Origin: an uncultured Blautia sp.
GTDB taxonomy: Bacteria; Bacillota; Clostridia; Lachnospirales; Lachnospiraceae
DNA: 9,465 bases
Reading direction: 5' to 3'
Assembly: GCA_934409175.1 (NCBI GenBank)
Contig: CAKRVX010000079.1
Location: forward strand, 1 to 9,465
The notes beneath the pieces were generated by a model. It worked only from the letters and a program-made list of their open reading frames with translations, did not search any database and was not told where the DNA came from. The position numbers and the translations under genes are program-made. This document shows positions 1 to 7,085 of this stretch, piece by piece. Positions within the stretch are counted from its first letter, which is position 1. Every line of letters starts with the position of its first letter.

Positions 1-1737
1 GACGATACCAGTACAGACGAGTCATCAGATACAGACGAAACGACAGAAGATACAGAATCAACAGATGAAGTATCTGATGATAAAACTGACAAAAGTGAAG
101 CCCCAGATGGCAACGGTGATGGACAGGGAGCCCCGGATGGCGAAGCACCATCTATGTTGGACCTGACAGGTGAAGAACAGGAAATCACAGTTACAGACAG
201 CACAGTGATTACCAAACAGTCCATGGGCGGCGGCCAGGGAGGTCCTGGCGGTCAGGTTCCAGAAAAACCAGAGGGAGCAGATGCTGGTCAGGGCGAAGAA
301 ATCACGTTAGATGACATCAAAGAAGGCGACGTAGTTGCTATTACATTAGATGACGACGGAAACGCAGCAACCATCACCGTCCAGTCCATGGAAATGGGTG
401 GCCAGGGAGGCCCTGGCGGTCAGGCCTCCGGTGTGGACAGCTATGATGCAGTCAACGAATACAGTTCAGATGAAACAGTTTCCGACACATCGCTGGAATC
501 CACAGGAACAGATGAGAACGCAGCACTTGTTTCTGACGGCGCAGAAGTTACATTTAACAACGATGCAATTTCAAGAACATCATCCGACAGCCAGGGTGGC
601 GACAATTCCAGTTTCTATGGCGTAGGTGCAGCAGTTCTTGCTACAGATGGAACTGCATATGTCAAAGACAGCACAGCAACCACAGACAGCAAAGGCGGGG
701 CAGGGCTTTTTGCATATGGAGATGGAACTGTATATGCAGCAGATACCAATATTACCACACAGCAGGATACCTCGGGCGGAATCCACGCAGCCGGCGGCGG
801 AAAACTTTATGCATGGGATCTGAACGTTGAGACTAACGGCGAATCTTCTGCAGCCATTCGCAGTGACAGAGGCGGTGGCACCATGGTAGTGGACGGTGGA
901 ACTTATACTTCCAATGGTGTTGGTTCACCGGCAGTTTACTGTACAGCAGATATTGCTGTCAACAATGCGGACCTTACAGCTAATGGTTCTGAAGGGGTAT
1001 GTATCGAGGGCCTGAATTCCCTGAGACTTTATAACAGCAATCTGACCGGAAACATGAGTGATGATGACCAGAATGATACTACCTGGACAGTTATTCTCTA
1101 CCAGAGCATGTCAGGTGACTCTGAAGTAGGTAACAGTACTTTCCAGATGGACGGAGGGACCATCACATCTAAAAACGGTGGATTATTTTACACAACCAAC
1201 ACAGAATGCACCATTGCATTAAAAGATGTAGATATCACATACAACGATGACAGTGAATTCTTTCTGCAGTGCACAGGAAACAACAATCAGCGTGGCTGGG
1301 GTCAGAGCGGTGCCAATGGATCTGACTGCAATTTCACAGCAGACAGTCAGGATATGAAAGGTAATGTAATCTGGGATTCTATCAGTGATCTGGATTTTTA
1401 TATGACTAACGGAAGTACACTTGAAGGAGCATTTGTTAATGACGAGACTTACGCAGGAAACGGCGGAGATGGATACTGTAACGTAACTATTGATAAAGAT
1501 TCTACCTGGACAGTGACAGGAGACAGCAGAATCAGTTCTTTGTCAAATGCGGGAACTATTACAGATGCAGACGGTAAAACAGTATCTGTTGTAGGTACAG
1601 ATGGAACCACCTATGTAGAAGGTGACAGCGATTACACCATCACAGTAGATTCCTATCAGGACAGTGCAGATACATCTGCAGTTAATTCGGTTGATGATTG
1701 GTCCAATTATGAAGTTGAAAGACCGGAAACTCTGTAA
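1..1737 (+). CDS. Secreted acidic beta-helix protein, 3' part (5' end outside window)
   Basis: The frame is open from the first base, so the gene starts upstream and 578 residues are visible. The ATG at 154 is internal: the same frame reads through an Asp/Ser/Thr/Glu-rich linker before it. In order I see the acidic linker (visible residues 1-50), a small module with the pattern ITLDDIKEGDVVAITLDDDG interrupted and followed by Gly-Gln-Pro loops (about 55-142), and then about 400 residues of short beta-strand and turn repeats such as DGTAYVKDS, DGTVYAADT and GGKLYAWDL, each ending in Asn/Asp/Ser/Thr/Gly turns. This fits a right-handed parallel beta-helix, possibly of the Cthe_2159 (DUF4353) carbohydrate-binding type. 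That family call is a resemblance, not proof. Composition is very acidic with almost no Lys/Arg in the helix, as for exported proteins. The C-terminus (VERPETL) has no LPXTG motif, membrane segment or charged tail, so any surface anchor must be N-terminal. Six Cys residues are present. Ligand and role are unknown. Confidence 0.8.
   Translation, partial: DDTSTDESSDTDETTEDTESTDEVSDDKTDKSEAPDGNGDGQGAPDGEAPSMLDLTGEEQEITVTDSTVITKQSMGGGQGGPGGQVPEKPEGADAGQGEEITLDDIKEGDVVAITLDDDGNAATITVQSMEMGGQGGPGGQASGVDSYDAVNEYSSDETVSDTSLESTGTDENAALVSDGAEVTFNNDAISRTSSDSQGGDNSSFYGVGAAVLATDGTAYVKDSTATTDSKGGAGLFAYGDGTVYAADTNITTQQDTSGGIHAAGGGKLYAWDLNVETNGESSAAIRSDRGGGTMVVDGGTYTSNGVGSPAVYCTADIAVNNADLTANGSEGVCIEGLNSLRLYNSNLTGNMSDDDQNDTTWTVILYQSMSGDSEVGNSTFQMDGGTITSKNGGLFYTTNTECTIALKDVDITYNDDSEFFLQCTGNNNQRGWGQSGANGSDCNFTADSQDMKGNVIWDSISDLDFYMTNGSTLEGAFVNDETYAGNGGDGYCNVTIDKDSTWTVTGDSRISSLSNAGTITDADGKTVSVVGTDGTTYVEGDSDYTITVDSYQDSADTSAVNSVDDWSNYEVERPETL
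232..424 (+). repeat. Two copies of a 25-bp direct repeat encoding GQGGPGGQ
   Basis: Positions 232-256 and 400-424 match at 24 of 25 bases, differing only at 243 (t) versus 411 (c). Both encode the Gly/Gln-rich loop GQGGPGGQ, preceded by MGG or MG. They bracket the small ITLDDIKEGD module of the secreted protein. Such repeats are prone to recombination, and slippage between copies would delete or duplicate the module in frame because the 168-bp spacing is a multiple of three. Confidence 0.8.
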
Positions 1738-1764
1738 AAACAGATATAACAGAATAATAAATGT

Positions 1765-1797
1765 AAAAAAATCACGGCAGAAGACCGTGATTTTTTT
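1765..1797 (+). terminator. Intrinsic terminator of the beta-helix gene
   Basis: TCACGG (1772-1777) pairs with CCGTGA (1785-1790) around a seven-base loop. The stem is extended by an upstream A-run (1765-1771) pairing with the T-run (1791-1797). It starts 27 bp after the stop codon. The matching A and T runs would also let it work on the minus strand. Confidence 0.9.
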
Positions 1798-1822
1798 ATG
1801 TGCATTTAACATTCATTTGACA
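1795..1822 (+). promoter_or_regulatory. PHO-box-like direct hexamer repeats
   Basis: Three hexamers occur at exact 11-bp periodicity: TTTATG (1795-1800), TTAACA (1806-1811) and TTGACA (1817-1822), each separated by 5 bp. Bacillus-type PhoP sites are direct repeats resembling TT(A/C/T)A(C/T)A with about 5 bp between them. The second copy fits fully, the first and third miss one position each. The first copy overlaps the U-tract of the preceding terminator, so part of its match may be coincidental. The site lies 33 bp upstream of the TATAAT box, somewhat farther than in typical B. subtilis PhoP-activated promoters. Functional PhoP control is an inference, supported by the ugp-like operon downstream. 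Confidence 0.4.
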
Positions 1823-1840
1823 CAAACAAGATTGTTGGTG
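1821..1840. promoter_or_regulatory. 20-bp inverted repeat over the -35 region (candidate operator)
   Basis: The arms CAC-A-AACAA and TTGTT-G-GTG flank a central GA. Eight of the nine pairs match and only the 1824/1837 pair fails; the core AACAA-GA-TTGTT is perfect. The repeat overlaps the predicted -35 element (1833-1838), where a dimeric repressor could block the promoter. No regulator gene is present in the window, so the partner is unknown. It is less likely to be an RNA hairpin because it lies upstream of the predicted transcription start. Confidence 0.4.
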
Positions 1841-1861
1841 ATACCAAAATTTTTTTATAAT
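1833..1861 (+). promoter_or_regulatory. Promoter of the phosphatase-ugp operon
   Basis: A perfect TATAAT (1856-1861) lies 17 bp after a weak -35, TTGTTG (1833-1838). The predicted start is near 1868, giving a leader of about 44 nt. The poor -35 beside the hexamer repeats would suit an activator-dependent promoter. The better-looking TTGACA at 1817 is 33 bp from this -10 and cannot pair with it. Confidence 0.55.
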
Positions 1862-1911
1862 AACGCCAGTGGTCAAAAATGACATGAGAAAAAGAGGAGA
1901 CAGAAATTAAA

Positions 1912-2706
1912 ATGCATCATAATCTTGCATCAATGATTAAAGAAAAAAAACTGTTCCTTCTGGACATTGACGGGACAGTTGCTCTGGGAAGTGAATTGCT
2001 ACCGGGGGCGGCAGAGTTTCTTGATACAGTGAAGGGAAATGGAGGGATTTTCCGGTTCCTTACCAATAATTCCTCCAAGGCAGTCAAAGATTATGTGGAA
2101 CAGTTTCATGACTGGGGAATTGAAACCACAGAGGATGAATTTATCACTGCTGGAACTTATGCCAGAGATTTCCTGAGAAAATATTATGGAAATGAAAAAA
2201 TTCTGGTAGCGGCGACAGGAACTTATTGTCAGGAACTGCGAAAAGCAGGTCTGAACATTACAGACCAGGCAGGAGACGATGTGGACTGTGTGCTGTGTGC
2301 TTATGATACAGAGCTGACTTACGAGAAACTGGTTCAGGTCTGCAGGCAGCTTACAGAGACCAAAGTTCCCTGGTTTGCTACAAATCCGGATCTGCGATGT
2401 CCTATTGATTTCGGAATGGTTCCGGATTGCGGATCCATATGCAGAATGATCACAGCATCAGTTGGCAGGGAACCGGAGTATATAGGTAAACCCGCACCGG
2501 GAATGGTCTATGCCTGTCTGGAAAAAACAGGATGTACACCAAAACAGACACTGCTGATTGGAGACAGAATTTATACAGATATGGAATGCGGTAAACGTGC
2601 AGGAATCGACAGCTGTCTGGTACTTACGGGAGAAGGCAGATCCGAAGAATGGAAAACTGGATTCCAGTGTCAGTCTCTGGGAAAACTGGCTGGATATCTG
2701 TCATAA
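1912..2706 (+). CDS. HAD superfamily IIA (NagD-like) phosphatase
   Basis: A predicted cytoplasmic, Mg-dependent phosphatase of 264 residues, normal for HAD-IIA. All HAD motifs are visible: motif I DIDGT (Asp18 nucleophile, Asp20 acid/base), motif II TNN (Thr51), motif III Lys193 in GKPAPGM, and motif IV GDRIYTD (Asp218, Asp223). The C2a-type cap lies between motifs II and III, with the ATGT segment near 101-104. The ATG at 1912 is preceded by AGGAG (1895-1899) at a rather long 12-nt spacing; the next Met (residue 8) has no better site. It is first in the operon, 23 bp before the transporter ATPase, which suggests a substrate delivered by that importer. HAD-IIA includes known G3P/phosphoglycolate phosphatases and general 4-nitrophenyl phosphatases, so G3P phosphatase is a reasonable inference but the substrate cannot be read from sequence. 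Twelve Cys residues are unusually many for this length. Confidence 0.88.
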   Translation: MHHNLASMIKEKKLFLLDIDGTVALGSELLPGAAEFLDTVKGNGGIFRFLTNNSSKAVKDYVEQFHDWGIETTEDEFITAGTYARDFLRKYYGNEKILVAATGTYCQELRKAGLNITDQAGDDVDCVLCAYDTELTYEKLVQVCRQLTETKVPWFATNPDLRCPIDFGMVPDCGSICRMITASVGREPEYIGKPAPGMVYACLEKTGCTPKQTLLIGDRIYTDMECGKRAGIDSCLVLTGEGRSEEWKTGFQCQSLGKLAGYLS

Positions 2707-2729
2707 AAGCAGGAGAGGAAAGGAAATCA

Positions 2730-3863
2730 ATGTCGGAAATTATTTTAAGAGACATCTGCAAGAGCTATGAAAACGGCTTTCAGGCAGTTAAGAATTTTAA
2801 TCTGGAGATAGAAAAAGGAGAACTGGTAGTATTTGTCGGTCCGTCTGGATGCGGAAAGTCGACTACGCTCCGAATGATCGCAGGACTGGAAGATATCAGT
2901 GACGGCGAATTGTGGATCGGAGACAGGCTGGTTAATTACCTGGAACCAAAGGAACGTGACCTGGCGATGGTATTTCAGAGTTACGCTCTTTATCCACAGA
3001 TGAACATTTACGATAACATTGCTTTTTCTTTACAGGTAAGAAAAGTACCGAAAAAAGAGATAGACAGGAAGGTTCATCAGGTAGCAGAACTTCTGGGACT
3101 GGAAAATTTGCTGAAACAAAGGCCTAAAAATCTTTCCGGTGGTCAGCGCCAGAGGGTAGCAATCGGGAATGCTATCATCCGTGAACCGAAGGTTCTTCTC
3201 ATGGATGAACCATTATCCAATCTGGATGCCAAGCTTCGTACGCAGATGAGAGTGGAACTGGCAAATATTCACAAATCTCTGGGAAATACTATTATCTATG
3301 TTACACATGACCAGACAGAAGCTATGACTCTGGGGGATAGAATCGTGGTAATGAATCAGGGTGTAGTTCAGCAGGCAGACACGCCGCAGAACCTTTATGA
3401 TTATCCGGTAAATCGTTTTGTGGCAGGATTCATTGGATCTCCGTCTATGAACTTTATTAAAGGACTGGTAATGGAAAAGATGGGAACTCCTACATTCTGT
3501 ACAGAAGACGACGGTGACATTCCGCTTCCGGATTTTCTTTGGAAAATTCTGAAACGCCAGGGATATACAGGCAGAAATATCGAACTGGGAATCCGCCCGG
3601 AACATTTCCTGGAAAAACCTGCAGAAGGAGATATCAGAAGCGAGTGGAAAATGGAAGTCACAGTTACAGCCAGAGAACTTCTGGGTGCAGAAGTGATTCT
3701 TCACTTTAATCATAACGGACAGGATTGTTGTGCAAAGGTTTCTGGTGACAGTCTTCTGGATAAAGGTGACAGGGTGACACTCTGGATCGATATGGCATAT
3801 ATATCAGCCTTTGATCTGGAAACTCAGGAGAACATTACCTTAAAACGAGGTTTATTTTCATAA
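2730..3863 (+). CDS. ugpC: ABC transporter ATP-binding protein, UgpC/MalK family
   Basis: The ATPase subunit of a CUT1-type ABC importer, 377 residues, the usual length. The nucleotide-binding domain has Walker A GPSGCGKST (37-45), Q-loop Gln83, signature LSGGQ (135-139), Walker B LLMDEP (156-161), D-loop NLDAK (164-168) and H-loop His193. A C-terminal regulatory TOBE/OB region follows from about residue 240, with the family motif GIRPEH (287-292). I chose ATG 2730 over the in-frame ATG at 2649 because it gives the normal start (MSEIILRDICKSYENG), is preceded by the purine-rich AGGAGAGGAAAGG, and avoids an 81-nt extension overlapping the 3' end of the phosphatase gene. It would energise the two permeases encoded immediately downstream. 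One oddity: after the signature, GNAIIR replaces the usual GRAIVR (Asn147). The substrate is assigned from the partner binding protein, since MalK, MsmK and UgpC cannot be separated by the ATPase alone. Confidence 0.92.
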   Translation: MSEIILRDICKSYENGFQAVKNFNLEIEKGELVVFVGPSGCGKSTTLRMIAGLEDISDGELWIGDRLVNYLEPKERDLAMVFQSYALYPQMNIYDNIAFSLQVRKVPKKEIDRKVHQVAELLGLENLLKQRPKNLSGGQRQRVAIGNAIIREPKVLLMDEPLSNLDAKLRTQMRVELANIHKSLGNTIIYVTHDQTEAMTLGDRIVVMNQGVVQQADTPQNLYDYPVNRFVAGFIGSPSMNFIKGLVMEKMGTPTFCTEDDGDIPLPDFLWKILKRQGYTGRNIELGIRPEHFLEKPAEGDIRSEWKMEVTVTARELLGAEVILHFNHNGQDCCAKVSGDSLLDKGDRVTLWIDMAYISAFDLETQENITLKRGLFS

Positions 3864-3892
3864 AAATATTATAAATGGAAGGTGTTTTACTC

Positions 3893-4750
3893 ATGAAAAA
3901 ATTAAAAAACACAAGTGCCTACGCATATCTGCTTCCAAGTTTCCTTATCTTTGGAATCTTCTTATTTTATCCGTTCTTTAAGACTTTATATTTGAGTCTT
4001 TTTAAAACCAATAAGATGGGACAGGCAAAATTATTCGTAGGACTTGGCAATTACAAAGAATTATTCCAGTCATCTTCATTCTGGAACAGTCTGGCAGTGA
4101 CATTGATCTTTGTTGTGATAGTGGTAGCAGTCAGCATGGTCCTGGGGCTTGTAACAGCAATTCTCTGTAACAAAACATTCCCTGGAATCCGATTTTTCAG
4201 TACAGCTTATGCGTTGCCAATGGCAATCGCATCCAGCTCCGCAGCTATGATTTTTAAAATCATGCTTCATCCATCTGTGGGAATTATCAATAAGATTTTC
4301 CATCTGGATATCAACTGGGTCAGTGATCCGAAATATGCACTGATCTGTGTGGCAGTTCTTACAGCATGGCTCAACAGCGGAATCAACTTTCTGTATTTCT
4401 CCGCAGGCTTAAGCAACATTGACGAAACCATTTATGAACGTGCTTCTGTGGACGGAGCAAGTTCATTTCAGAAATTTTACCGCCTGACACTTCCGGGTCT
4501 GGCACCGATGATGTTCTATACATTAGTAGTAAATATCATTCAGGCATTTCAGTCATTCGGACAGGTCAAGATTCTGACACAGGGTGGTCCTGGAGAATCC
4601 ACGAATCTGATCGTATATTCTATTTACAGGGATGCGTTCTTTAACTATCGATTCGGAAGTGCAGCGGCTCAGTCAGTAGTACTTTTCCTGATCGTGCTGG
4701 TACTTACGCTGGTAATGTTCAAAATTGAGAAAAAAGGAGTGAAATATTAA
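3893..4750 (+). CDS. ugpA: ABC transporter permease, UgpA/MalF type
   Basis: An inner (cytoplasmic) membrane permease of 285 residues with about six predicted helices (roughly 11-37, 66-92, 98-122, 149-172, 208-232, 256-280). The EAA loop that docks onto the ATPase is visible at 181-205, beginning YERASVDGA and ending RLTLPGL. The early VGLGNY (49-54) and the later LTQGGPGEST segment are typical of CUT1 permeases. I chose ATG 3893 because GGAAGGTG lies 8 nt upstream; the in-frame ATG at 3875 would put that site inside the coding region and has no site of its own. It follows the ATPase by 29 bp and overlaps the next permease by one base (TAATG), indicating translational coupling and an assembled heterodimer. 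Assignment to Ugp, as opposed to a sugar importer, rests on the UgpB-like partner. Confidence 0.9.
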   Translation: MKKLKNTSAYAYLLPSFLIFGIFLFYPFFKTLYLSLFKTNKMGQAKLFVGLGNYKELFQSSSFWNSLAVTLIFVVIVVAVSMVLGLVTAILCNKTFPGIRFFSTAYALPMAIASSSAAMIFKIMLHPSVGIINKIFHLDINWVSDPKYALICVAVLTAWLNSGINFLYFSAGLSNIDETIYERASVDGASSFQKFYRLTLPGLAPMMFYTLVVNIIQAFQSFGQVKILTQGGPGESTNLIVYSIYRDAFFNYRFGSAAAQSVVLFLIVLVLTLVMFKIEKKGVKY

Positions 4751-5673
4751 TGTCACAGTTAGGCAGCATCACTGCTGAAAAAGAAAAACAGATGGAACTG
4801 GAGCGACAGAAGTTTCAGGAAGCAAAGGCCAGAATGCTGGCACAGCAGAAATATAAAAGAGCAGCCAGGACCACCGGACATATAGCATTAAACATTGTTG
4901 TGGCACTGATCGTTCTTCTGCCTCTTTTATACGCAGTAAGCATTGCATTTATGCCATCCAGTGAACTTTTTACTCTGGACCTGAACATTTTGCCCAAACA
5001 TCCGACTCTGGAAAACTTCAGGCAGGCATTGCAGAAAGTTCCTCTTATACGATTTGTAGTAAACTCTTTCCTGGTGGCAGGTCTGATAACATTTGGACAG
5101 ATCATCTCCTGTTCCCTCGCAGCCTTTTCTTTCTCGTTTCTGGATTTTAAGGGAAAAAATGTGCTGTTTATGCTGGTAATGGCAACTATGATGATCCCGG
5201 GAGAGGCAACCATCATTTCTAACTATCTGACAGTCAGCGGCTGGAACTGGCTGGATTCCTATCAGGTTCTGATTGTGCCGTATCTCACATCTGCAATGGG
5301 AATTTTCCTGTTCAGACAGTTTTATCTTACATTCCCGATTTCTCTGTATGAGTCGGCGAAAATCGATGGATGCTCCAATTTGCGCTTCATCTGGCAGATT
5401 CTGATGCCGCTGACAAAATCAGCAATGGGAGCTATGGCAGTATACACATTCATTAATGCATGGAACATGTATATGTGGCCGTTACTTGTAACCGGATCAG
5501 ATAAGATGCGTACTGTTCAGATCGGTATCGGTATGCTGGACAGTGTAGATTCTCAGTCCATCACTCTGATGATCGCAGGTGTAGTACTGATCATTCTTCC
5601 GTCCATTTCCATCTTTATAGCAGGACAGAAACAGCTGATCAGAGGTATGTTCTCAGGTGCCGTAAAAGGCTGA
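4750..5673 (+). CDS. ugpE: ABC transporter permease, UgpE/MalG type
   Basis: The second membrane permease, 307 residues, with about six predicted helices beginning near residue 44. The EAA loop is at about 200-222 (YESAKIDGC followed by WQILMPL), and the protein ends GMFSGAVKG, as expected for MalG/UgpE-type subunits. The ATG overlaps the stop of the preceding gene (TAATG) and AAGGAG (4734-4739) sits 10 nt upstream, inside the previous gene, supporting coupled translation. An unusual trait is a charged N-terminal extension of about 43 residues (rich in Lys, Glu, Gln, Arg and Ala, with coiled-coil character) before the first helix; E. coli UgpE has almost none. A later start at Met29 (4834) would remove much of it but is less well supported. 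It pairs with the UgpA-type permease to form the translocation channel. Confidence 0.9.
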   Translation: MSQLGSITAEKEKQMELERQKFQEAKARMLAQQKYKRAARTTGHIALNIVVALIVLLPLLYAVSIAFMPSSELFTLDLNILPKHPTLENFRQALQKVPLIRFVVNSFLVAGLITFGQIISCSLAAFSFSFLDFKGKNVLFMLVMATMMIPGEATIISNYLTVSGWNWLDSYQVLIVPYLTSAMGIFLFRQFYLTFPISLYESAKIDGCSNLRFIWQILMPLTKSAMGAMAVYTFINAWNMYMWPLLVTGSDKMRTVQIGIGMLDSVDSQSITLMIAGVVLIILPSISIFIAGQKQLIRGMFSGAVKG

Positions 5674-5736
5674 GAAATAGATAAACAAAAAACCCAAAAT
5701 TTAAGCAAACACAAAATGAAAAGAAAGAGGTAAAGT

Positions 5737-7068
5737 ATGAAACGTAAACTCGCAATCTTATTAACAGCAGCAACCGTATTCAGTGCAATTCTTCCAACAA
5801 CCTGTATGGCGGCAGAGAAGAAAGCAGATATTCCGGAGGGAACAACTATCACATTCTGGCATGCAATGGGTGGTGTCAATGGAGAAGCACTGGATTATCT
5901 GGTAAATAAATTTAATGAAGAAAACGAGTATGGAATTAAAGTAGATTCCCAGTATCAGGGATCTTATGATGATGCAATCAACAAATTAAAAAGTGCACAG
6001 CTTGGAAATATGGGTGCTGATCTGGTTCAGGTCTATGATATCGGAACCCGTTTCATGATCGATTCCGGATGGGTTATCCCAATGCAGGACATGATCGACA
6101 GCGAGGGATACGATGTATCTGATCTGGAAGAGAACATCACTGCTTACTACACAGTAAATGATGAATTATATTCCATGCCATTTAACTCCTCCACACCGAT
6201 CCTCTACTACAATAAGGACATGTTTGACAAAGCAGGTATCACTGACATCCCTACAAGCCTGGAAGGAATCGCAGGAATCGCAGATGACCTTGTAAACAAA
6301 GGCGGTGCAGGAGAAGCTTTATCCATGGGAATCTACGGATGGTTTTTCGAAGAATTTATGTGCAAACAGGGCCTGGATTATGTAGATAATGAAAACGGAC
6401 GCAAAGAAGCTGCCACAAAAGTTGTATTTGATGAAAACGGCGGCGCACTTAATATTCTGAATGAGTGGAAAAAACTCTATGATGCAGGCTATGCACCAAA
6501 TGTAGGAAGAGGCGGAGACTCCGGTCTTGCTGACTTCTCTTCCGGAAAAGCAGCTATGACATTAGGCTCTACTGCATCTCTGAAACAGATCCTGCAGGAT
6601 GTAAATGGTTCCTTTGAAGTTGGTACTGCATATTTCCCATCCATCACAGATGACGATAAGGGTGGTGTATCCATCGGCGGTGCTTCTCTCTGGATGCTTG
6701 ACAATCAGGATGATGCAAAGAAGGCAGCAACATGGGAATTTGTAAAATACCTCGTATCAGCAGAATCACAGGCATACTGGAACGCACAGACAGGATATTT
6801 CCCTGTAACAACAGCTGCACATGACGAACAGGTATTCAAAGATAACATTGCAGAATACCCACAGTTCCAGACAGCAATCGATCAGCTTCATGATTCTGCA
6901 CCGGAATATGCAGGAGCACTTCTCAGTGTATTCCCGGAAGCACGTTCCATTGTAGAAACAGAAGTAGAGAATATGCTCAACGGAAAAGAATCTGCAGAGG
7001 ATGCAGTCAGCAAGATGGCTTCTGATATGAATAAATCCATTGAAGATTATAACTTGCTGAATGAGTAA
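5737..7068 (+). CDS. ugpB: Extracellular solute-binding protein, UgpB-like (G3P/glycerophosphodiester)
   Basis: A family 1 solute-binding protein of 443 residues that delivers ligand to the permeases. The N-terminus is a signal peptide: KRK, a hydrophobic stretch (about 5-19), then PTTCMAA. Segments shared with E. coli UgpB, as I recall that sequence, are FWHAM (40-44), QVYDIGT (98-104), PFNSSTPILYYNKD (148-161), GGASLW (314-319) and TGYFPVT (352-358), plus a C-terminal R-x-I-V-x-x-E element near Arg403. This is considerably closer to UgpB than to maltose or multiple-sugar binders. Whether G3P or a diester such as glycerophosphocholine is preferred cannot be told. The ATG has AAAGAGG about 6 nt upstream. 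A 63-bp gap separates it from the permeases, with no clear promoter, so it probably shares their mRNA. Cys23 lacks a proper lipobox (Pro-Thr-Thr before it), so cleavage after Ala25 by signal peptidase I is possible, which is unusual for a Gram-positive importer. Confidence 0.9.
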   Translation: MKRKLAILLTAATVFSAILPTTCMAAEKKADIPEGTTITFWHAMGGVNGEALDYLVNKFNEENEYGIKVDSQYQGSYDDAINKLKSAQLGNMGADLVQVYDIGTRFMIDSGWVIPMQDMIDSEGYDVSDLEENITAYYTVNDELYSMPFNSSTPILYYNKDMFDKAGITDIPTSLEGIAGIADDLVNKGGAGEALSMGIYGWFFEEFMCKQGLDYVDNENGRKEAATKVVFDENGGALNILNEWKKLYDAGYAPNVGRGGDSGLADFSSGKAAMTLGSTASLKQILQDVNGSFEVGTAYFPSITDDDKGGVSIGGASLWMLDNQDDAKKAATWEFVKYLVSAESQAYWNAQTGYFPVTTAAHDEQVFKDNIAEYPQFQTAIDQLHDSAPEYAGALLSVFPEARSIVETEVENMLNGKESAEDAVSKMASDMNKSIEDYNLLNE

Positions 7069-7071
7069 GAA

Positions 7072-7085
7072 CACTGAAAACAGTG
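7072..7085. repeat. Small inverted repeat CACTG-AAAA-CAGTG
   Basis: A perfect 5-bp inverted repeat with an AAAA loop lies 3 bp after the binding-protein stop codon. It overlaps the expected -35 position of the downstream promoter, so it could be an operator, a small RNA hairpin or chance. A similar motif, CACTG-AA-CAGTT, recurs at 7203-7214. Confidence 0.35.

Noticed and set aside
154..156. ATG 154 as the start of the beta-helix gene
   Set aside because: The same frame is open from base 1 and encodes a linker continuous in composition; no ribosome binding site or signal peptide lies at 154.
1817..1845. TTGACA (1817-1822) as the -35 of the operon promoter
   Set aside because: It is 33 bp from the TATAAT box; at 17 bp only GATACC is available, a poor -10. 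It fits better as part of the 11-bp-spaced repeats.
2649..2729. Longer start for the ABC ATPase at ATG 2649
   Set aside because: It would add 27 residues unlike the family, overlap the 3' end of the phosphatase gene and leave the good ribosome binding site before 2730 unused.
3213..3713. Antisense open frame of 166 codons opposite the ATPase gene
   Set aside because: It lies wholly opposite a well-supported gene, has no ribosome binding site or recognisable domain, and its composition is that of a reverse-strand shadow.
3875..3892. Longer start for the UgpA-type permease at ATG 3875
   Set aside because: No ribosome binding site precedes it, while GGAAGGTG is correctly placed for ATG 3893.
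5674..5736. Separate promoter for the UgpB-like gene in the 63-bp gap
   Set aside because: No convincing -10/-35 pair or hairpin is visible; the gap is A-rich and ends in a ribosome binding site.
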